Positions 45,168 to 56,715 are shown, counted from the stretch's first letter. The stretch: 64,000 nucleotides of DNA from Alphaproteobacteria bacterium (GCA_017467515.1 JAFUSU010000026.1:16606-80605); one strand, 5' to 3'. Notes: a model not told the origin generated them from the letters alone. Translations and numbers: made by a program.

Positions 45168-46424
45168 CTATCTTCCCCGATAAGGAATAGGCACATTTTG
45201 TCGCGTACTCAGAGCGCGTTTTAAGTGATTACGCGTTTCAAGAGAAAGCTTATTTAAGAAAACATCGTCAACTTTAGGATTGTTGCGCATTTTTAAGGGG
45301 ATAGGCTTAGCTTCTAAGCAAGCAATCATCAAACGGGCATTAAATTCAGGATTGTTGTCTTTTCCGAAAGACATTCCGCTGTTTTTAGACTGCGCATATT
45401 TAACCAAATCTTTCATATCTTTCAAAGAAGGAGTATCTTCAGCTCCGTCTTTATCGGTAGCGCCGAGAGCAACGTGATATTCATTATTGGCTTCAATAGA
45501 TAAAGAAGATCCATCGGTACGAACAACTTTAGCTAAATAATTTTCAGCTCGCCGATCTTCTTTATAGGTAAAACCATCGCGCTGAGCAACAGACTGATAA
45601 AAGGCTCTGAGATCACGTTTCCATTCTTTATCATTATGCGGTTCAACGGGTAATGATAAAGAAAATTCTTCAGTAATGACTTCTTTGGTTAAATCGGGCA
45701 TATTGGCCATACATTCACGAATAGCAGCTATGCAATCGTTACAAAAAGGAGATTTTCCGAGGGATCGTCTTTGTTTGTATTCCTGAGCTAACAGATCATA
45801 ATTATCATCCCCCATAAGACAAAGGGGATCTGAAGGGTTTTTACAGTGAACCCCTTTTTTGGCGTCCTCAATAATATTTGCTCGCCCGCTGTGTGTAGCG
45901 TTGAAAATATGACCGGATTCGTGAATAAAGATAGCTTTGAATAAATCCTCATCGGCACAGGCTTCTGCAGAAATGGAAAAACAGTTGCCGATTGTTAAAC
46001 CGTAAAGGGTTTCTTTAGGTGTATCCGTTCTGAATTTTTCTTTAACCAAGTTAATAACAATATCCGATGAATTTTGTTCTTTTAAATAATCAGAGCGTAG
46101 TCTGGTGAGTTTATCGGCATCAATTTTTTTATCGGCAGAGCCTTCTGTTGCTTGAGAAACAAACCATTCCATAGATTCATAAGGAACAAGCCAATGACCA
46201 TCGGCGGTTTTAACAAACAGTTTTTTGTAATTATCGTCCGGAAGGGCGTCATATTCGGCCTGAGAAATTTTTTTATGGGTGAGATGTTCATCATCACGAT
46301 GCTCAATAGTAAAAGAATTTTTATATTCGGGAAACATCTCCAAAAATTCACGAGCAGCATCTTCAGCGGCTTTTTTCATCAAAGGAGAAATGCCGTTTTG
46401 AGAATGAATAATGATTCTTTTCAT
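45168..46424 (-). CDS. Putative metzincin-type zinc metallopeptidase
   Basis: The zinc motif HESGHIFNATH (His168, Glu169, His172, His178) fits the metzincin pattern HExxHxxGxxH with Asn in place of Gly. A Met-turn candidate CLMG (Met204) follows 26 residues later, flanked by cysteines (194, 202, 219 and 222). No signal peptide is visible. The C-terminal 130 residues form a separate domain with a segment like those in predicted secreted effectors (SLKDMKDLVKYAQ ... FNARLMIACLEA). It stands alone between cvpA and gyrB, opposite in strand to both. The substrate is unknown; an exported effector role is inference. Confidence 0.65.
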   Translation of the reverse strand: MKRIIIHSQNGISPLMKKAAEDAAREFLEMFPEYKNSFTIEHRDDEHLTHKKISQAEYDALPDDNYKKLFVKTADGHWLVPYESMEWFVSQATEGSADKKIDADKLTRLRSDYLKEQNSSDIVINLVKEKFRTDTPKETLYGLTIGNCFSISAEACADEDLFKAIFIHESGHIFNATHSGRANIIEDAKKGVHCKNPSDPLCLMGDDNYDLLAQEYKQRRSLGKSPFCNDCIAAIRECMANMPDLTKEVITEEFSLSLPVEPHNDKEWKRDLRAFYQSVAQRDGFTYKEDRRAENYLAKVVRTDGSSLSIEANNEYHVALGATDKDGAEDTPSLKDMKDLVKYAQSKNSGMSFGKDNNPEFNARLMIACLEAKPIPLKMRNNPKVDDVFLNKLSLETRNHLKRALSTRQNVPIPYRGR

Positions 46425-46579
46425 TTCATAAATCCTAAATTTTACTTAATCACAATATATCACAAACAACTCTTTTTGTCTATATCGAAAAAGGATAAAA
46501 ATTGTCCACAAAAGAGGATATTTTTTAATAAAAAAGGTTGGTGATTTTTGATAAATGTTGTACTATCAACCCAGCTTAA

Positions 46580-49048
<2,469 letters not shown>

Positions 49049-49070
49049 ATTATATTGTCTGATCATACAA

Positions 49071-49092
49071 TTTCTCCCCTTAATTTTAAGGG
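49071..49092 (+). terminator. Hairpin after gyrB
   Basis: TCTCCCCTT and AAGGGGAGA form a perfect nine-pair stem with loop AATT, but no T run follows (it reads TTACGG). It may be a weak terminator or a 3'-end stabilising hairpin; elbB follows closely. Confidence 0.5.
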
Positions 49093-49116
49093 GAGATTAC
49101 GGGAGGTTTAAAAAGG

Positions 49117-49797
49117 ATGTCCAAAATCAATCCTAAATTTGCGGTTATTCTCGCCGGTTGCGGTAATTTTGACGGCTCCGAAATTCACGAAACAACGCTT
49201 GGTCTGTTAGCCATAGATGAGCAAGGTGGCAGTTATGATTGCTATGCGCCAAATGAAGAGCAGGGGAGAACCTTAAATTTTTATACCAAACAAGTAATTG
49301 CCGTCAAGGGAGAACCGGCAAACAGAAATATGCTGCAGGAAGGGGCTCGTATAGCGAGAGGACAGATAAAACCGCTTTCTGAACTAAACATAGAAGAATA
49401 TGACGCGGTTATTTTCCCCGGAGGACAGGGAACGATTAATAATTGGTGTAACTATGCGCAAAAAGGAATAAACTGCGATGTTTTGCCGGAAATAGCACAC
49501 ACAATGGAAAAGGCCTATGCTTTGAAAAAATGGATAGGGGCAATGTGTATCGCACCGGTAATTGTTGCAAAAGTACTGGGAAAAAACGGTGTTCATCTGA
49601 CAATCGGTAATGATAAGCAAACAGCTGATAATATTGAAAAAATGGGCGCAATTCACGAAGTTAGAACAGCGATTCAAGCGTGCATAGATAAGGAACATCG
49701 TATTGCGACAACACCTTGCTATATGCTTGCAAAATCCATAAAAGAAATTTATGCCGGTAATACAGAACTGGTAAAAGGGATTATTGAAAATCTGTAA
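49117..49797 (+). CDS. elbB: ElbB-like class I glutamine-amidotransferase-fold protein (glyoxalase III-type)
   Basis: A DJ-1/PfpI-superfamily protein of the ElbB type, linked to isoprenoid synthesis in E. coli and shown to have glyoxalase activity. The family start FAVILAGCGNFDGSEIHE (about 8-25), the elbow FPGGQGTINNWCNYA and the catalytic-Cys region GAMCIAPV (about 144-151) are visible. 226 residues is typical. A GGAGG ribosome-binding site is in the spacer after the gyrB hairpin. Confidence 0.88.
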   Translation: MSKINPKFAVILAGCGNFDGSEIHETTLGLLAIDEQGGSYDCYAPNEEQGRTLNFYTKQVIAVKGEPANRNMLQEGARIARGQIKPLSELNIEEYDAVIFPGGQGTINNWCNYAQKGINCDVLPEIAHTMEKAYALKKWIGAMCIAPVIVAKVLGKNGVHLTIGNDKQTADNIEKMGAIHEVRTAIQACIDKEHRIATTPCYMLAKSIKEIYAGNTELVKGIIENL

Positions 49798-49817
49798 AGA
49801 AGATTTTTTAAATTATA

Positions 49818-50318
49818 TTACCATCCTTTAGGATAACTGTTTTCAAATCCGTTTACTCCTAAGGGTGCATTAAATGTGTTGTTCATTAAATTATCGTTGC
49901 CAATGCCTGTGGGTACATAGTTTCCCTGAGCATTGTAGCCGTATTCAATTTGATTTCCGCCGACAGCGGTCGGAACATAGTTTCCCTGAGCATTATAACC
50001 ATATTCGATCTGATTTCCGCCGACAGCGGTCGGAACATAGTTTCCTTGAGCGTTATAACCATATTCGATCTGATTTCCGCCGACAGCGGTCGGGACATAA
50101 TTTCCTTGAGCATTATAACCATAATCAATCTGATTTCCGCCGATAGCCGTTGGAACGTAGTTTCCTTGCGCATTGTAACCATACTGTACTTGTTGTCCGT
50201 CAATTTCAACAGGAACATAGTTTCCTTGGGCATTGTAACCATAGCGAATATCGCCGGCAAATGAGGCAGAAACGGAAAAAATTAAAGAAAAAGACAATAA
50301 GAAAAGATATTTTTTCAT
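49818..50318 (-). CDS. Secreted protein with six 20-residue tandem repeats
   Basis: A 21-residue signal peptide (hydrophobic core, cleavage near SFA-GD) precedes six repeats of the pattern YGYNAQGNYVPTAVGGNQIE. The first and last repeats are diverged and the middle three are identical at protein level. At DNA level the repeats are 60 bp, so copy number may vary between strains. A short C-terminal tail has no cysteine. The function is unknown; a surface or adhesive role would fit but is not shown. Transcription is convergent with elbB. Confidence 0.78.
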   Translation of the reverse strand: MKKYLFLLSFSLIFSVSASFAGDIRYGYNAQGNYVPVEIDGQQVQYGYNAQGNYVPTAIGGNQIDYGYNAQGNYVPTAVGGNQIEYGYNAQGNYVPTAVGGNQIEYGYNAQGNYVPTAVGGNQIEYGYNAQGNYVPTGIGNDNLMNNTFNAPLGVNGFENSYPKGW

Positions 50319-50412
50319 TGCTAAATCCTTTTTTTATAAAACAAATAAAGAATGACTCGCTTTTTAATTTTTGACAAGAAAAAAAGACCCTGGTGTTGCT
50401 ATTTCTTTTTAT

Positions 50413-50637
50413 ATCATCCTCGGACTTCTTTTTTCTTCCTGTCATCCTCGGACTTCTTTTTTCTTCCTGTCATCCTCGGACTTCTTTTTTCTTCCTGTCA
50501 TCCTCGGACCTCTTTTTTCTTCCCGTCATCCTCGGACTTCTTTTTTCTTCCCGTCATCCTCGAACCTCTTTTTTCTTTCCGTCATCCTCGGACCTCTTTT
50601 TTCTTTCCGTCATCCTCGGACTTGATCCGAGGATCCA
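50413..50637 (+). repeat. 28-bp tandem array ending in a palindrome
   Basis: Seven contiguous 28-bp units of the form GTCATCCTCGGACTTCTTTT plus TTCTTCCT (50413-50608) are followed by GTCATCCTCGGACTTGATCC with the closing arm GAGGATCCA (50609-50637). The last unit is a complete palindromic intergenic repeat of a type common in alphaproteobacteria. The array therefore consists of repeated left arms of that element. Units differ at only a few positions. The remaining gap to 50877 shows no clear gene, only a TATAAG-like -10 near 50700. Confidence 0.88.
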
Positions 50638-50877
50638 ATAAAGAATAAAATCTTATTAATCACAATATAAAAAATTATAAAAAAATTTACCTTTTCAATG
50701 CTATAAGAAAAGAAAAAGGGTAGGTTTTAACTGTGAATTTTTTGTTACAGGAAAATTTATCAAGAAAAAACAAAGCGTTAAATGGTTTTTTTGATATCCG
50801 TTTTAACTGGAAAAAAAACAAAAAATCAGGTATTCTAAAAGAGAAAGATAAAACAGAGAAAGAAAGGAAGGTATGGT

Positions 50878-51288
50878 ATGAAAGAACTGTGGTTGAAAAT
50901 AGTACACTATCTTTCCCAACATTTCTCTAAACCGGAGATTGGAAAGATGGCGCATGTTAATTTGAAAAAATTAGGAACAATGACGGTGCTGATGTTTATT
51001 TGTTCATCAGTTTTATGCGCGGCAGATTCTTATGCCTTATTTGAAGATTTGGCATCTCACGGCGGTAAAATCTTTACCGGAATGAGAGAGATTATTTATG
51101 CTGTTTCCGGTTTTGGCATTATTGCCATTGTTATCGGTTCTATTTTTGGAAATATTAATTATAAATGGTTGACGGCGATTATCATCGGTTTGTTTGTAAT
51201 TGGTGGTACGGCGGCCATTATTAATTATATGGTTGGGGAAACGGTTGTCGATTCCGCGACCATATCGGATACCATTATAAACGGATAG
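50878..51288 (+). CDS. TrbC/VirB2-like small membrane protein
   Basis: 136 residues with a signal sequence (hydrophobic core about 35-48, cleavage near LCA-AD) and two membrane helices (about 74-92 and 97-116) joined by a short loop GNINYKW. This is the layout of TrbC/VirB2 pilin subunits. The two-helix segment reappears in the next gene (residues about 580-635 there). AAGGAAGG precedes the ATG at 50878; an in-frame ATG at 50947 with GGAG upstream would give a more standard signal peptide. No other type IV secretion gene is in the window. Confidence 0.72.
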   Translation: MKELWLKIVHYLSQHFSKPEIGKMAHVNLKKLGTMTVLMFICSSVLCAADSYALFEDLASHGGKIFTGMREIIYAVSGFGIIAIVIGSIFGNINYKWLTAIIIGLFVIGGTAAIINYMVGETVVDSATISDTIING

Positions 51289-51341
51289 AAAGAAAAAAGA
51301 TTAAAGCATTAAAATTCTAAGGACTATAAGGAGGACGTGCC

Positions 51342-54300
51342 ATGATGAAGATGAAGAAAGCAATGAGAGGTATTTCATTCCTACTGTGCTTAGGATTTTT
51401 TGCGGTTATGGCAAGCAATAATGTTTGGGCTAAGGATCCCCAAAATATTGAAGAGTATTGTTCGGCAGTTAATTCGTTAAAAGGAGAGATAGAATCAGAA
51501 GCTAAGGGCTATGAAGACTGTACGGAAGTAAGCAATTCATTAAAATCGATTTCTCAATGGGTAAATCAGTGTAATAACAGTAAGCAGGCTTACAATCAAC
51601 ATAAGCAAAAATATGAAAGCTACGTTAAACCTAAAGAAACAGCCGAAGAACAAGCTCAAAAACTTTTAGATGATTTTTGTTCCAAATACAAAAAACAAAA
51701 GGATTATTTATCAAAATGTCAAGAGGGTAAATTAGAGGGAACAGACTCAAGCGAATATTACAATAATTTACAATCAGCAATAAAAGCAAAACAACAAGCG
51801 CAATCGGCATATTCTGCAAACATCCAAGGAATGAAAAATGAAGAGGCTTCAGCTTTCAACGCTTGGAAATTTATGGAAAGTTTGAAAAAAAACATTTCTA
51901 AAGAAGTAAAACAATGTAAAAAAGATGATAAAAATGCAACTAAAACAGATGAAAAAGCAAATAAAGCCTGTGGCGGTAAATCTTTAGAGCAATTAGAAGC
52001 AGAAACAAAGTCTTGCGCAGATTCAAAAGCATGTAATGACGCTATAAAAACATATAACAAATGTAAAGAAGCTCTAGATAAAGCAAATTCAGCTGCAGCA
52101 GCCGCGTGTAGTGCGAATGAGATATACATTAAGACGGGGGATAAAGGATCTTGTAAGCCAAAGGATGAAGTAAACAAAGAATATTGCTCAATAACGCCTT
52201 TTGAAGTTGAAGAAGTTGGATCAGGAATGGCTTTTTCTATTGATAAAAAAACAATATCAGAAGCTGGTACTTATAAAGGAAACGGAGAAAAAGGCGATCA
52301 ATATTGTGATTACAGTAAAATAAAGTCTCTTTGTAGCCAATATGGGATGAAATGGGATAGCGGTAGAAAAACGTGCATAGGAAGCTATGAAAAGACAGAA
52401 GATGAAGAAGCAAAAGAACGCCAAAATGCGGCTATTGCGGCAATGTGTGCAGGAGGAGATCAAGCGGCTTGCGCACAAATGAAAGAAAATGAAGCCGCAG
52501 CAAAAAAGGCCGAAGAAGACGCAGCAAAAAAAGCAAAACAGGATGCAGCAAAAGCAAAACAAAATGCAATAAATAAAAATGCAAATGATTTAGCTTCTTT
52601 GAAAGCGGCTCTCGCAACGGCGCAATCAAGATGTGTCGCTTCCGGAGGAACGGAGGACGGTGGCTGCGCCAGTAGTGATGAAGACGTATGTGCGCAACTG
52701 GATAAGGAAGCTTGCGGAAGTATTGCAGAGTTAAAACAAAAAATAAAAGAAGCAGAACAAAAGGTCGAGAACGATAGAGTAGCACAAACAAACTATGATA
52801 GTGCTCTAGCGGATTATCAAGATTGTTTAAAAGAAAATAATAATGATGAAGCAAAATGTGCAGCAGAAAAACAAACGTTAGAGGTTGCCGCTGATAAAAT
52901 AGGCGTTCTTGGCGATGTTGATGGCGTCGGAGGCGCAGGAGGTTTTGATGAAACTTCCGCAGATCAATTAGAGGCAGAAACAAGAGCTGCCGCCGGAAAA
53001 GGGGATACCAGATGCTCCGGTGCAAGTTTAACGGGTACGGTCAGAGGCACATTTGGAATCTTTGATTATCTGGCTTGCAAAATTACCACGGTTGTTGCTG
53101 ATGTTCGTGTTATCGTCTACATTATAGCCGGTTTTGGTATGATAGCCTTTGCTTACAGCGCTATTATCGGTAAGATGAACTGGAAACAGTTGGCCAATAT
53201 TGGTATCGGTTTATTTATCTTGTCAATGACAACCAGTGTAATAGAATACTTTGCATATAACGGAAAAACAGGCAGTCTGCCGTATGGATCATATTTACCG
53301 AATGGTCATGCGCTGATATCCGGTAGCGGGGATCTCGGTTCAGCGATGGATTGCTCGGAAAGCAACACGGAAGCTTGTCCGGATGCACAACTTGCAGAAC
53401 TAAAGAATAAAGCAGATAGCAGTAGCTTTGGATGGGATGACTTGAAGAGTGCGCTCAGCTCAGCTCGAGATGCAGTTAATACGGCAACCAGTGCTTATTC
53501 TTCCGTAAAAAATACGGTAGAGACAACGGTTAATGCTGTTAGTAATATAAAAGATGCAATAGAAAATGGCGGAAACATTATAGATATTGCCGCAACAGTC
53601 GGAACAAATATTGAAAATGTTTCGAGATCTGTAGGAACAACTTCGGCATATTTAGCTCAAGCCGGTAGCAATTTAAGTAACAGCATTCAAGATGCTCAAA
53701 TGACAAACGAGCAAAGAGCGTACGTTGATCAAGCCAGAAAAGAATATGAAAAAATGGCTAAAAAATGCGGTACAAATTGTGATAACAGTAAATGTAATTC
53801 AGCAGAAAAACAATCTTGTTTGAACTTAAAAGGAATTGTCGATCAATATACAACGAGCGTTGATCAATGGCTGAATGATGAAGGTCGCGGTGGCGGAGCA
53901 ACAATTTTAGCCGGTATTCAGCAAACAACCAAGGCGATTAATGAAGGTGCCGGTGTGACACGAGACGTACAATCTGCCAAAAATCAGGGAGAAGCTCAAG
54001 GTGATAGGCTTGGTTTAGGCGGTGATTTGTCAAGTTTGTTAGGTCTTGGTTATGCCATTTCAGAAGGAGCAAACAGTGGTTCTGACTATGTCAATAAAGT
54101 ATCCGATATGGATTATCGCAGTCAGGAAACCAAAAATGAACAAGCTGCCGCCGAAGCCTTGGCAAAAGCTCTGCAGATTTGCAGCAGCAAAGGCGGAACT
54201 TATGATGCAAATACCAAGAAGTGTACCAAAGGAGGTACGGAGATTGATTTGGTTACCGGTGCTGAAATTACGACGACCAAGAATGCTGATGGAAGTACCA

Positions 54301-55184
54301 CACAAGTAACTGTTGTTAAAAAAGATAACGGCAGTACGGTAACGCATAAAACAGTCACCAATGCTGACGGTTCAACATCAGATATTGTTGTCACGCAAAA
54401 TGCGGATGGTTCATCGACAACAACAATTACCGAGAACGGTAAAACAACAACCTATGAAAAGGATGCTAATGGCAATACTAAACTGAACGGCGTTTCAGAT
54501 AAGCAAAGAGAGTGTATAGAAGATAAAGGCGGACAGTGGGTTGACGGACAATGCATTAATGAAACCCGCGTTTCTCAGAGCGAGATTGACTGTAAAGCCG
54601 AAGGCGGTACTTATAAGGACAATAAATGCTCTAATCCAAAGAAAGCTAAGTGTACAAAAGAAGGTGGCACTTGGGAAGCAAATGGTGCAAACAGTAAATG
54701 TATCGAACTCAGTCCGGAAGAAAAATGTACCCGTGAAGAAAAGATATATGATGCAAATACGAAAAAATGCCTGACAAAAGAAGAAGAGTGCAAAGTCAGA
54801 GGATCTGATTGGAAATGGGAAAATAACGATTGTGTTGCCAATGCAAGCGGAATGATTGAGGATATTCAAAATAAAGAAAAGGAAAGAGTTGCAGCAATAG
54901 AAGAAAAGATGAGAAAATGTAAAGACGAAGGTAAGATTTGTCAACTAAAATTTAATGCTGGAATTGTTGGAAGTACGGATTATAAGTTAAATGTAAGCAT
55001 AACATCAGAAAGCTATGAATGTGTTGAAAAAACGCAAGAACAAAAGGCAAATGAAGATCTGACGGCAACGTATGCGGAAAAATGTAAAGCTAAAGGTTGC
55101 TATTGGATAGTGGATAATTGGGGAAATGTAAAAGGTTGCTTTAAAAATGCAAATGGAACAGGAGAGAGTTGTCCTGTAAACTGA
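51342..55184 (+). CDS. Giant cysteine-rich secreted protein with an internal VirB2-like segment
   Basis: 1280 residues. A signal peptide (about 1-30) is followed by a Cys-containing coiled-coil region (about 31-270), a Lys/Ala-rich coiled coil (about 355-510) and a VirB2/TrbC-like two-helix segment (about 575-640) homologous to the previous protein: VYIIAGFGMIAF against IYAVSGFGIIAI. Next come helical Ser/Ala-rich stretches and a beta-type repeat built on NADGST (about 985-1035). The C-terminus carries at least six cysteine modules of the form C-x4-GGTY-x(n)-C (about 945-1270). A GGAGG site precedes the start. Domain roles are not known; a surface appendage or secretion-linked protein is inference. 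Confidence 0.72.
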   Translation: MMKMKKAMRGISFLLCLGFFAVMASNNVWAKDPQNIEEYCSAVNSLKGEIESEAKGYEDCTEVSNSLKSISQWVNQCNNSKQAYNQHKQKYESYVKPKETAEEQAQKLLDDFCSKYKKQKDYLSKCQEGKLEGTDSSEYYNNLQSAIKAKQQAQSAYSANIQGMKNEEASAFNAWKFMESLKKNISKEVKQCKKDDKNATKTDEKANKACGGKSLEQLEAETKSCADSKACNDAIKTYNKCKEALDKANSAAAAACSANEIYIKTGDKGSCKPKDEVNKEYCSITPFEVEEVGSGMAFSIDKKTISEAGTYKGNGEKGDQYCDYSKIKSLCSQYGMKWDSGRKTCIGSYEKTEDEEAKERQNAAIAAMCAGGDQAACAQMKENEAAAKKAEEDAAKKAKQDAAKAKQNAINKNANDLASLKAALATAQSRCVASGGTEDGGCASSDEDVCAQLDKEACGSIAELKQKIKEAEQKVENDRVAQTNYDSALADYQDCLKENNNDEAKCAAEKQTLEVAADKIGVLGDVDGVGGAGGFDETSADQLEAETRAAAGKGDTRCSGASLTGTVRGTFGIFDYLACKITTVVADVRVIVYIIAGFGMIAFAYSAIIGKMNWKQLANIGIGLFILSMTTSVIEYFAYNGKTGSLPYGSYLPNGHALISGSGDLGSAMDCSESNTEACPDAQLAELKNKADSSSFGWDDLKSALSSARDAVNTATSAYSSVKNTVETTVNAVSNIKDAIENGGNIIDIAATVGTNIENVSRSVGTTSAYLAQAGSNLSNSIQDAQMTNEQRAYVDQARKEYEKMAKKCGTNCDNSKCNSAEKQSCLNLKGIVDQYTTSVDQWLNDEGRGGGATILAGIQQTTKAINEGAGVTRDVQSAKNQGEAQGDRLGLGGDLSSLLGLGYAISEGANSGSDYVNKVSDMDYRSQETKNEQAAAEALAKALQICSSKGGTYDANTKKCTKGGTEIDLVTGAEITTTKNADGSTTQVTVVKKDNGSTVTHKTVTNADGSTSDIVVTQNADGSSTTTITENGKTTTYEKDANGNTKLNGVSDKQRECIEDKGGQWVDGQCINETRVSQSEIDCKAEGGTYKDNKCSNPKKAKCTKEGGTWEANGANSKCIELSPEEKCTREEKIYDANTKKCLTKEEECKVRGSDWKWENNDCVANASGMIEDIQNKEKERVAAIEEKMRKCKDEGKICQLKFNAGIVGSTDYKLNVSITSESYECVEKTQEQKANEDLTATYAEKCKAKGCYWIVDNWGNVKGCFKNANGTGESCPVN

Positions 55185-55203
55185 TAATTGCGGAACAATA
55201 AAC

Positions 55204-55233
55204 AAACCCTGCCGAAATTACGCGGGGTTTTTT
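55204..55233 (+). terminator. Rho-independent terminator after the giant gene
   Basis: AAACCC-x-GC pairs with GC-x-GGGTTT around a nine-base loop, followed by T6. It begins 20 bases after the stop. Confidence 0.85.
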
Positions 55234-55288
55234 GTTGGTTGTTTGCTAACTCATACTCGGGCTTTTTTTCTAATTTTTTCAATATATT

Positions 55289-55472
55289 CCTCCCCTTTGC
55301 AAAGGGGAGGTTAGGAGGGGTGTAAACCGGATTAAAATACCCTCCCTAACCCTCCCTCACATAGGGAGAAAAAATAAAACCTCATACTCGGACTTGACCT
55401 GAGTATCCAGTCGAATAAGGAATCAATATTACGATGGACCCTTGTGTCAAGCACGAGGGTGATTATAAAAAA
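55289..55472. repeat. Cluster of palindromic intergenic repeats
   Basis: This gene-free stretch holds three elements. CCTCCCCTTTGCAAAGGGGA and its last two bases form a perfect 22-bp palindrome at 55289-55310. GGTTAGGAGGGGT near 55308-55321 faces its complement ACCCTCCCTAACCCTCCC at 55339-55356. A double palindrome occupies 55382-55472, with arms ACTC...GAGT and ACCCT-GTG...CAC-AGGGT. The last type resembles the element at 50609-50637. I see no gene between 55185 and 55584. Confidence 0.78.
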
Positions 55473-55584
55473 CATCACACTTACTTTTGCGTAACAATCC
55501 CTGTTTGATATGAGATGCATTTTTCACTTGTCAAAGCCCGATAAAAATGGCAAGCTTTACCAAAACGGTAATAAGGAAGTTCAA

Positions 55585-56703
55585 ATGAAAAAAACAATCG
55601 GACTGTTAATCTCGGCTATTTTCTTTTCATCATCTGCTTTTGCACAAGAAACGGAATTTAAGTTTTCCGGCGAGTGGGATTCTTTTTATGGCTATGCTTT
55701 TCCTGATAGCGCATACAAGCATCGTGATAAACGCCAATTTTTTGTAAATATCTTTGAAATTAATCTCGGTGCGGAAAAAACATTCACAGAAGACTATTTT
55801 TTAGGCCTGTATGCAGATTTATATGCCGGAACAGGTAAACGCCAGCGAAATTACAGTAACGGCCTGTGGGGGCACGAAATATACGCTATTTTTGATAATC
55901 CTTACGGGCAGGTTATGTTAGGTGAAACATATAATGTCGCCGCTCAATTTCATATCGGAGCACCCAGAGTCGGTAAATTCGGCACGAATGACAGCGATAT
56001 TGTCAATTTTATTGCTAATCCGAATTGGCGAAAAGAAAAACACTTAACGGCCTTTCGAACGATTAATTCAACATCTATAAATACGGATGGCACAGCCGCT
56101 AAAATCAGTTACATAACACCGGAATATCACAATTTAACGCTTGGTTTCAGTTACGTCCCCGATACATACAGCCGCACGGGATTAGTGAACCGCGATGCAC
56201 GTTATGCTGACAAAGAAGCCTACCTTGCGGCAGCCTATTATACGGCGGATTTAGGGTTTGCAGAAATGGAAACTTCACTGGGCTACGCCGTTTTTAACCA
56301 AGATGATCGTGATTTTAGTGCCGGCTTAAGTTTTTATCACGCCGGTTGGACACTTGGCGGAAGTTGGCGCAAAACCTATGTTGACGGCGGAGATTACCCG
56401 ATAACCAAAATAAGTCAAAATTCAAAATTACCGGATTTTTTTGATAATTATCGTGAAAGTCACGCTTGGGATGTTGGCATCGGTTATGAATTCGGACCGT
56501 TTAAAACAGCGGTGTCCTACTTTGAAAGTAAGGCAGAACATACCAAAAATCGTGATAAAATTTGGTTATGGTCTAACGAATTTCAGTATAATAAGTATCT
56601 TAAGGTTTATCTTGCCGGAGCAAAAGCTCAATTTGATGGTCAAACAAAAGCAGAATCAAATAAAGGCTATAGCGCAATAACCGGAATAAGTGTCAGTTTT
56701 TAG
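55585..56703 (+). CDS. Outer-membrane porin-like beta-barrel protein
   Basis: A signal peptide (about 1-21, SSAFA-QE) precedes a beta-barrel-like sequence of 350 residues with alternating hydrophobic/aromatic strands, a VMLGETYNVAAQ segment like Gram-negative porins and a terminal Phe (GISVSF) as recognised by the BAM machinery. The start at 55585 is chosen for AAGGAAG nine bases upstream; the frame is open further to 55510 but that would bury the signal. It is 12 bases before the regulator gene and likely shares its transcript. Confidence 0.78.
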   Translation: MKKTIGLLISAIFFSSSAFAQETEFKFSGEWDSFYGYAFPDSAYKHRDKRQFFVNIFEINLGAEKTFTEDYFLGLYADLYAGTGKRQRNYSNGLWGHEIYAIFDNPYGQVMLGETYNVAAQFHIGAPRVGKFGTNDSDIVNFIANPNWRKEKHLTAFRTINSTSINTDGTAAKISYITPEYHNLTLGFSYVPDTYSRTGLVNRDARYADKEAYLAAAYYTADLGFAEMETSLGYAVFNQDDRDFSAGLSFYHAGWTLGGSWRKTYVDGGDYPITKISQNSKLPDFFDNYRESHAWDVGIGYEFGPFKTAVSYFESKAEHTKNRDKIWLWSNEFQYNKYLKVYLAGAKAQFDGQTKAESNKGYSAITGISVSF

Positions 56704-56715
56704 GGCAGGTGTAAA

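Noticed and set aside
50413..50637. CRISPR-like array of 28-bp repeats
   Set aside because: The units are directly contiguous with no unique spacers, and no cas genes are nearby. It is a plain tandem array derived from a palindromic repeat.
50733..50930. 65-residue GTG-start open frame upstream of the VirB2-like gene
   Set aside because: It has no ribosome-binding site, a Lys-rich non-domain sequence, and overlaps the start of the better-supported gene at 50878.
52432..53025. 197-residue open frame on the minus strand inside the giant gene
   Set aside because: It is antisense to the Lys/Ala-rich coiled-coil part, and its His/Leu/Arg-rich translation is what low-complexity coding DNA gives in reverse.
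50878..55184. A type IV secretion or conjugation gene cluster
   Set aside because: Only VirB2-like segments are present; no VirB4, VirB6, VirB8-11, VirD4 or relaxase gene is visible.
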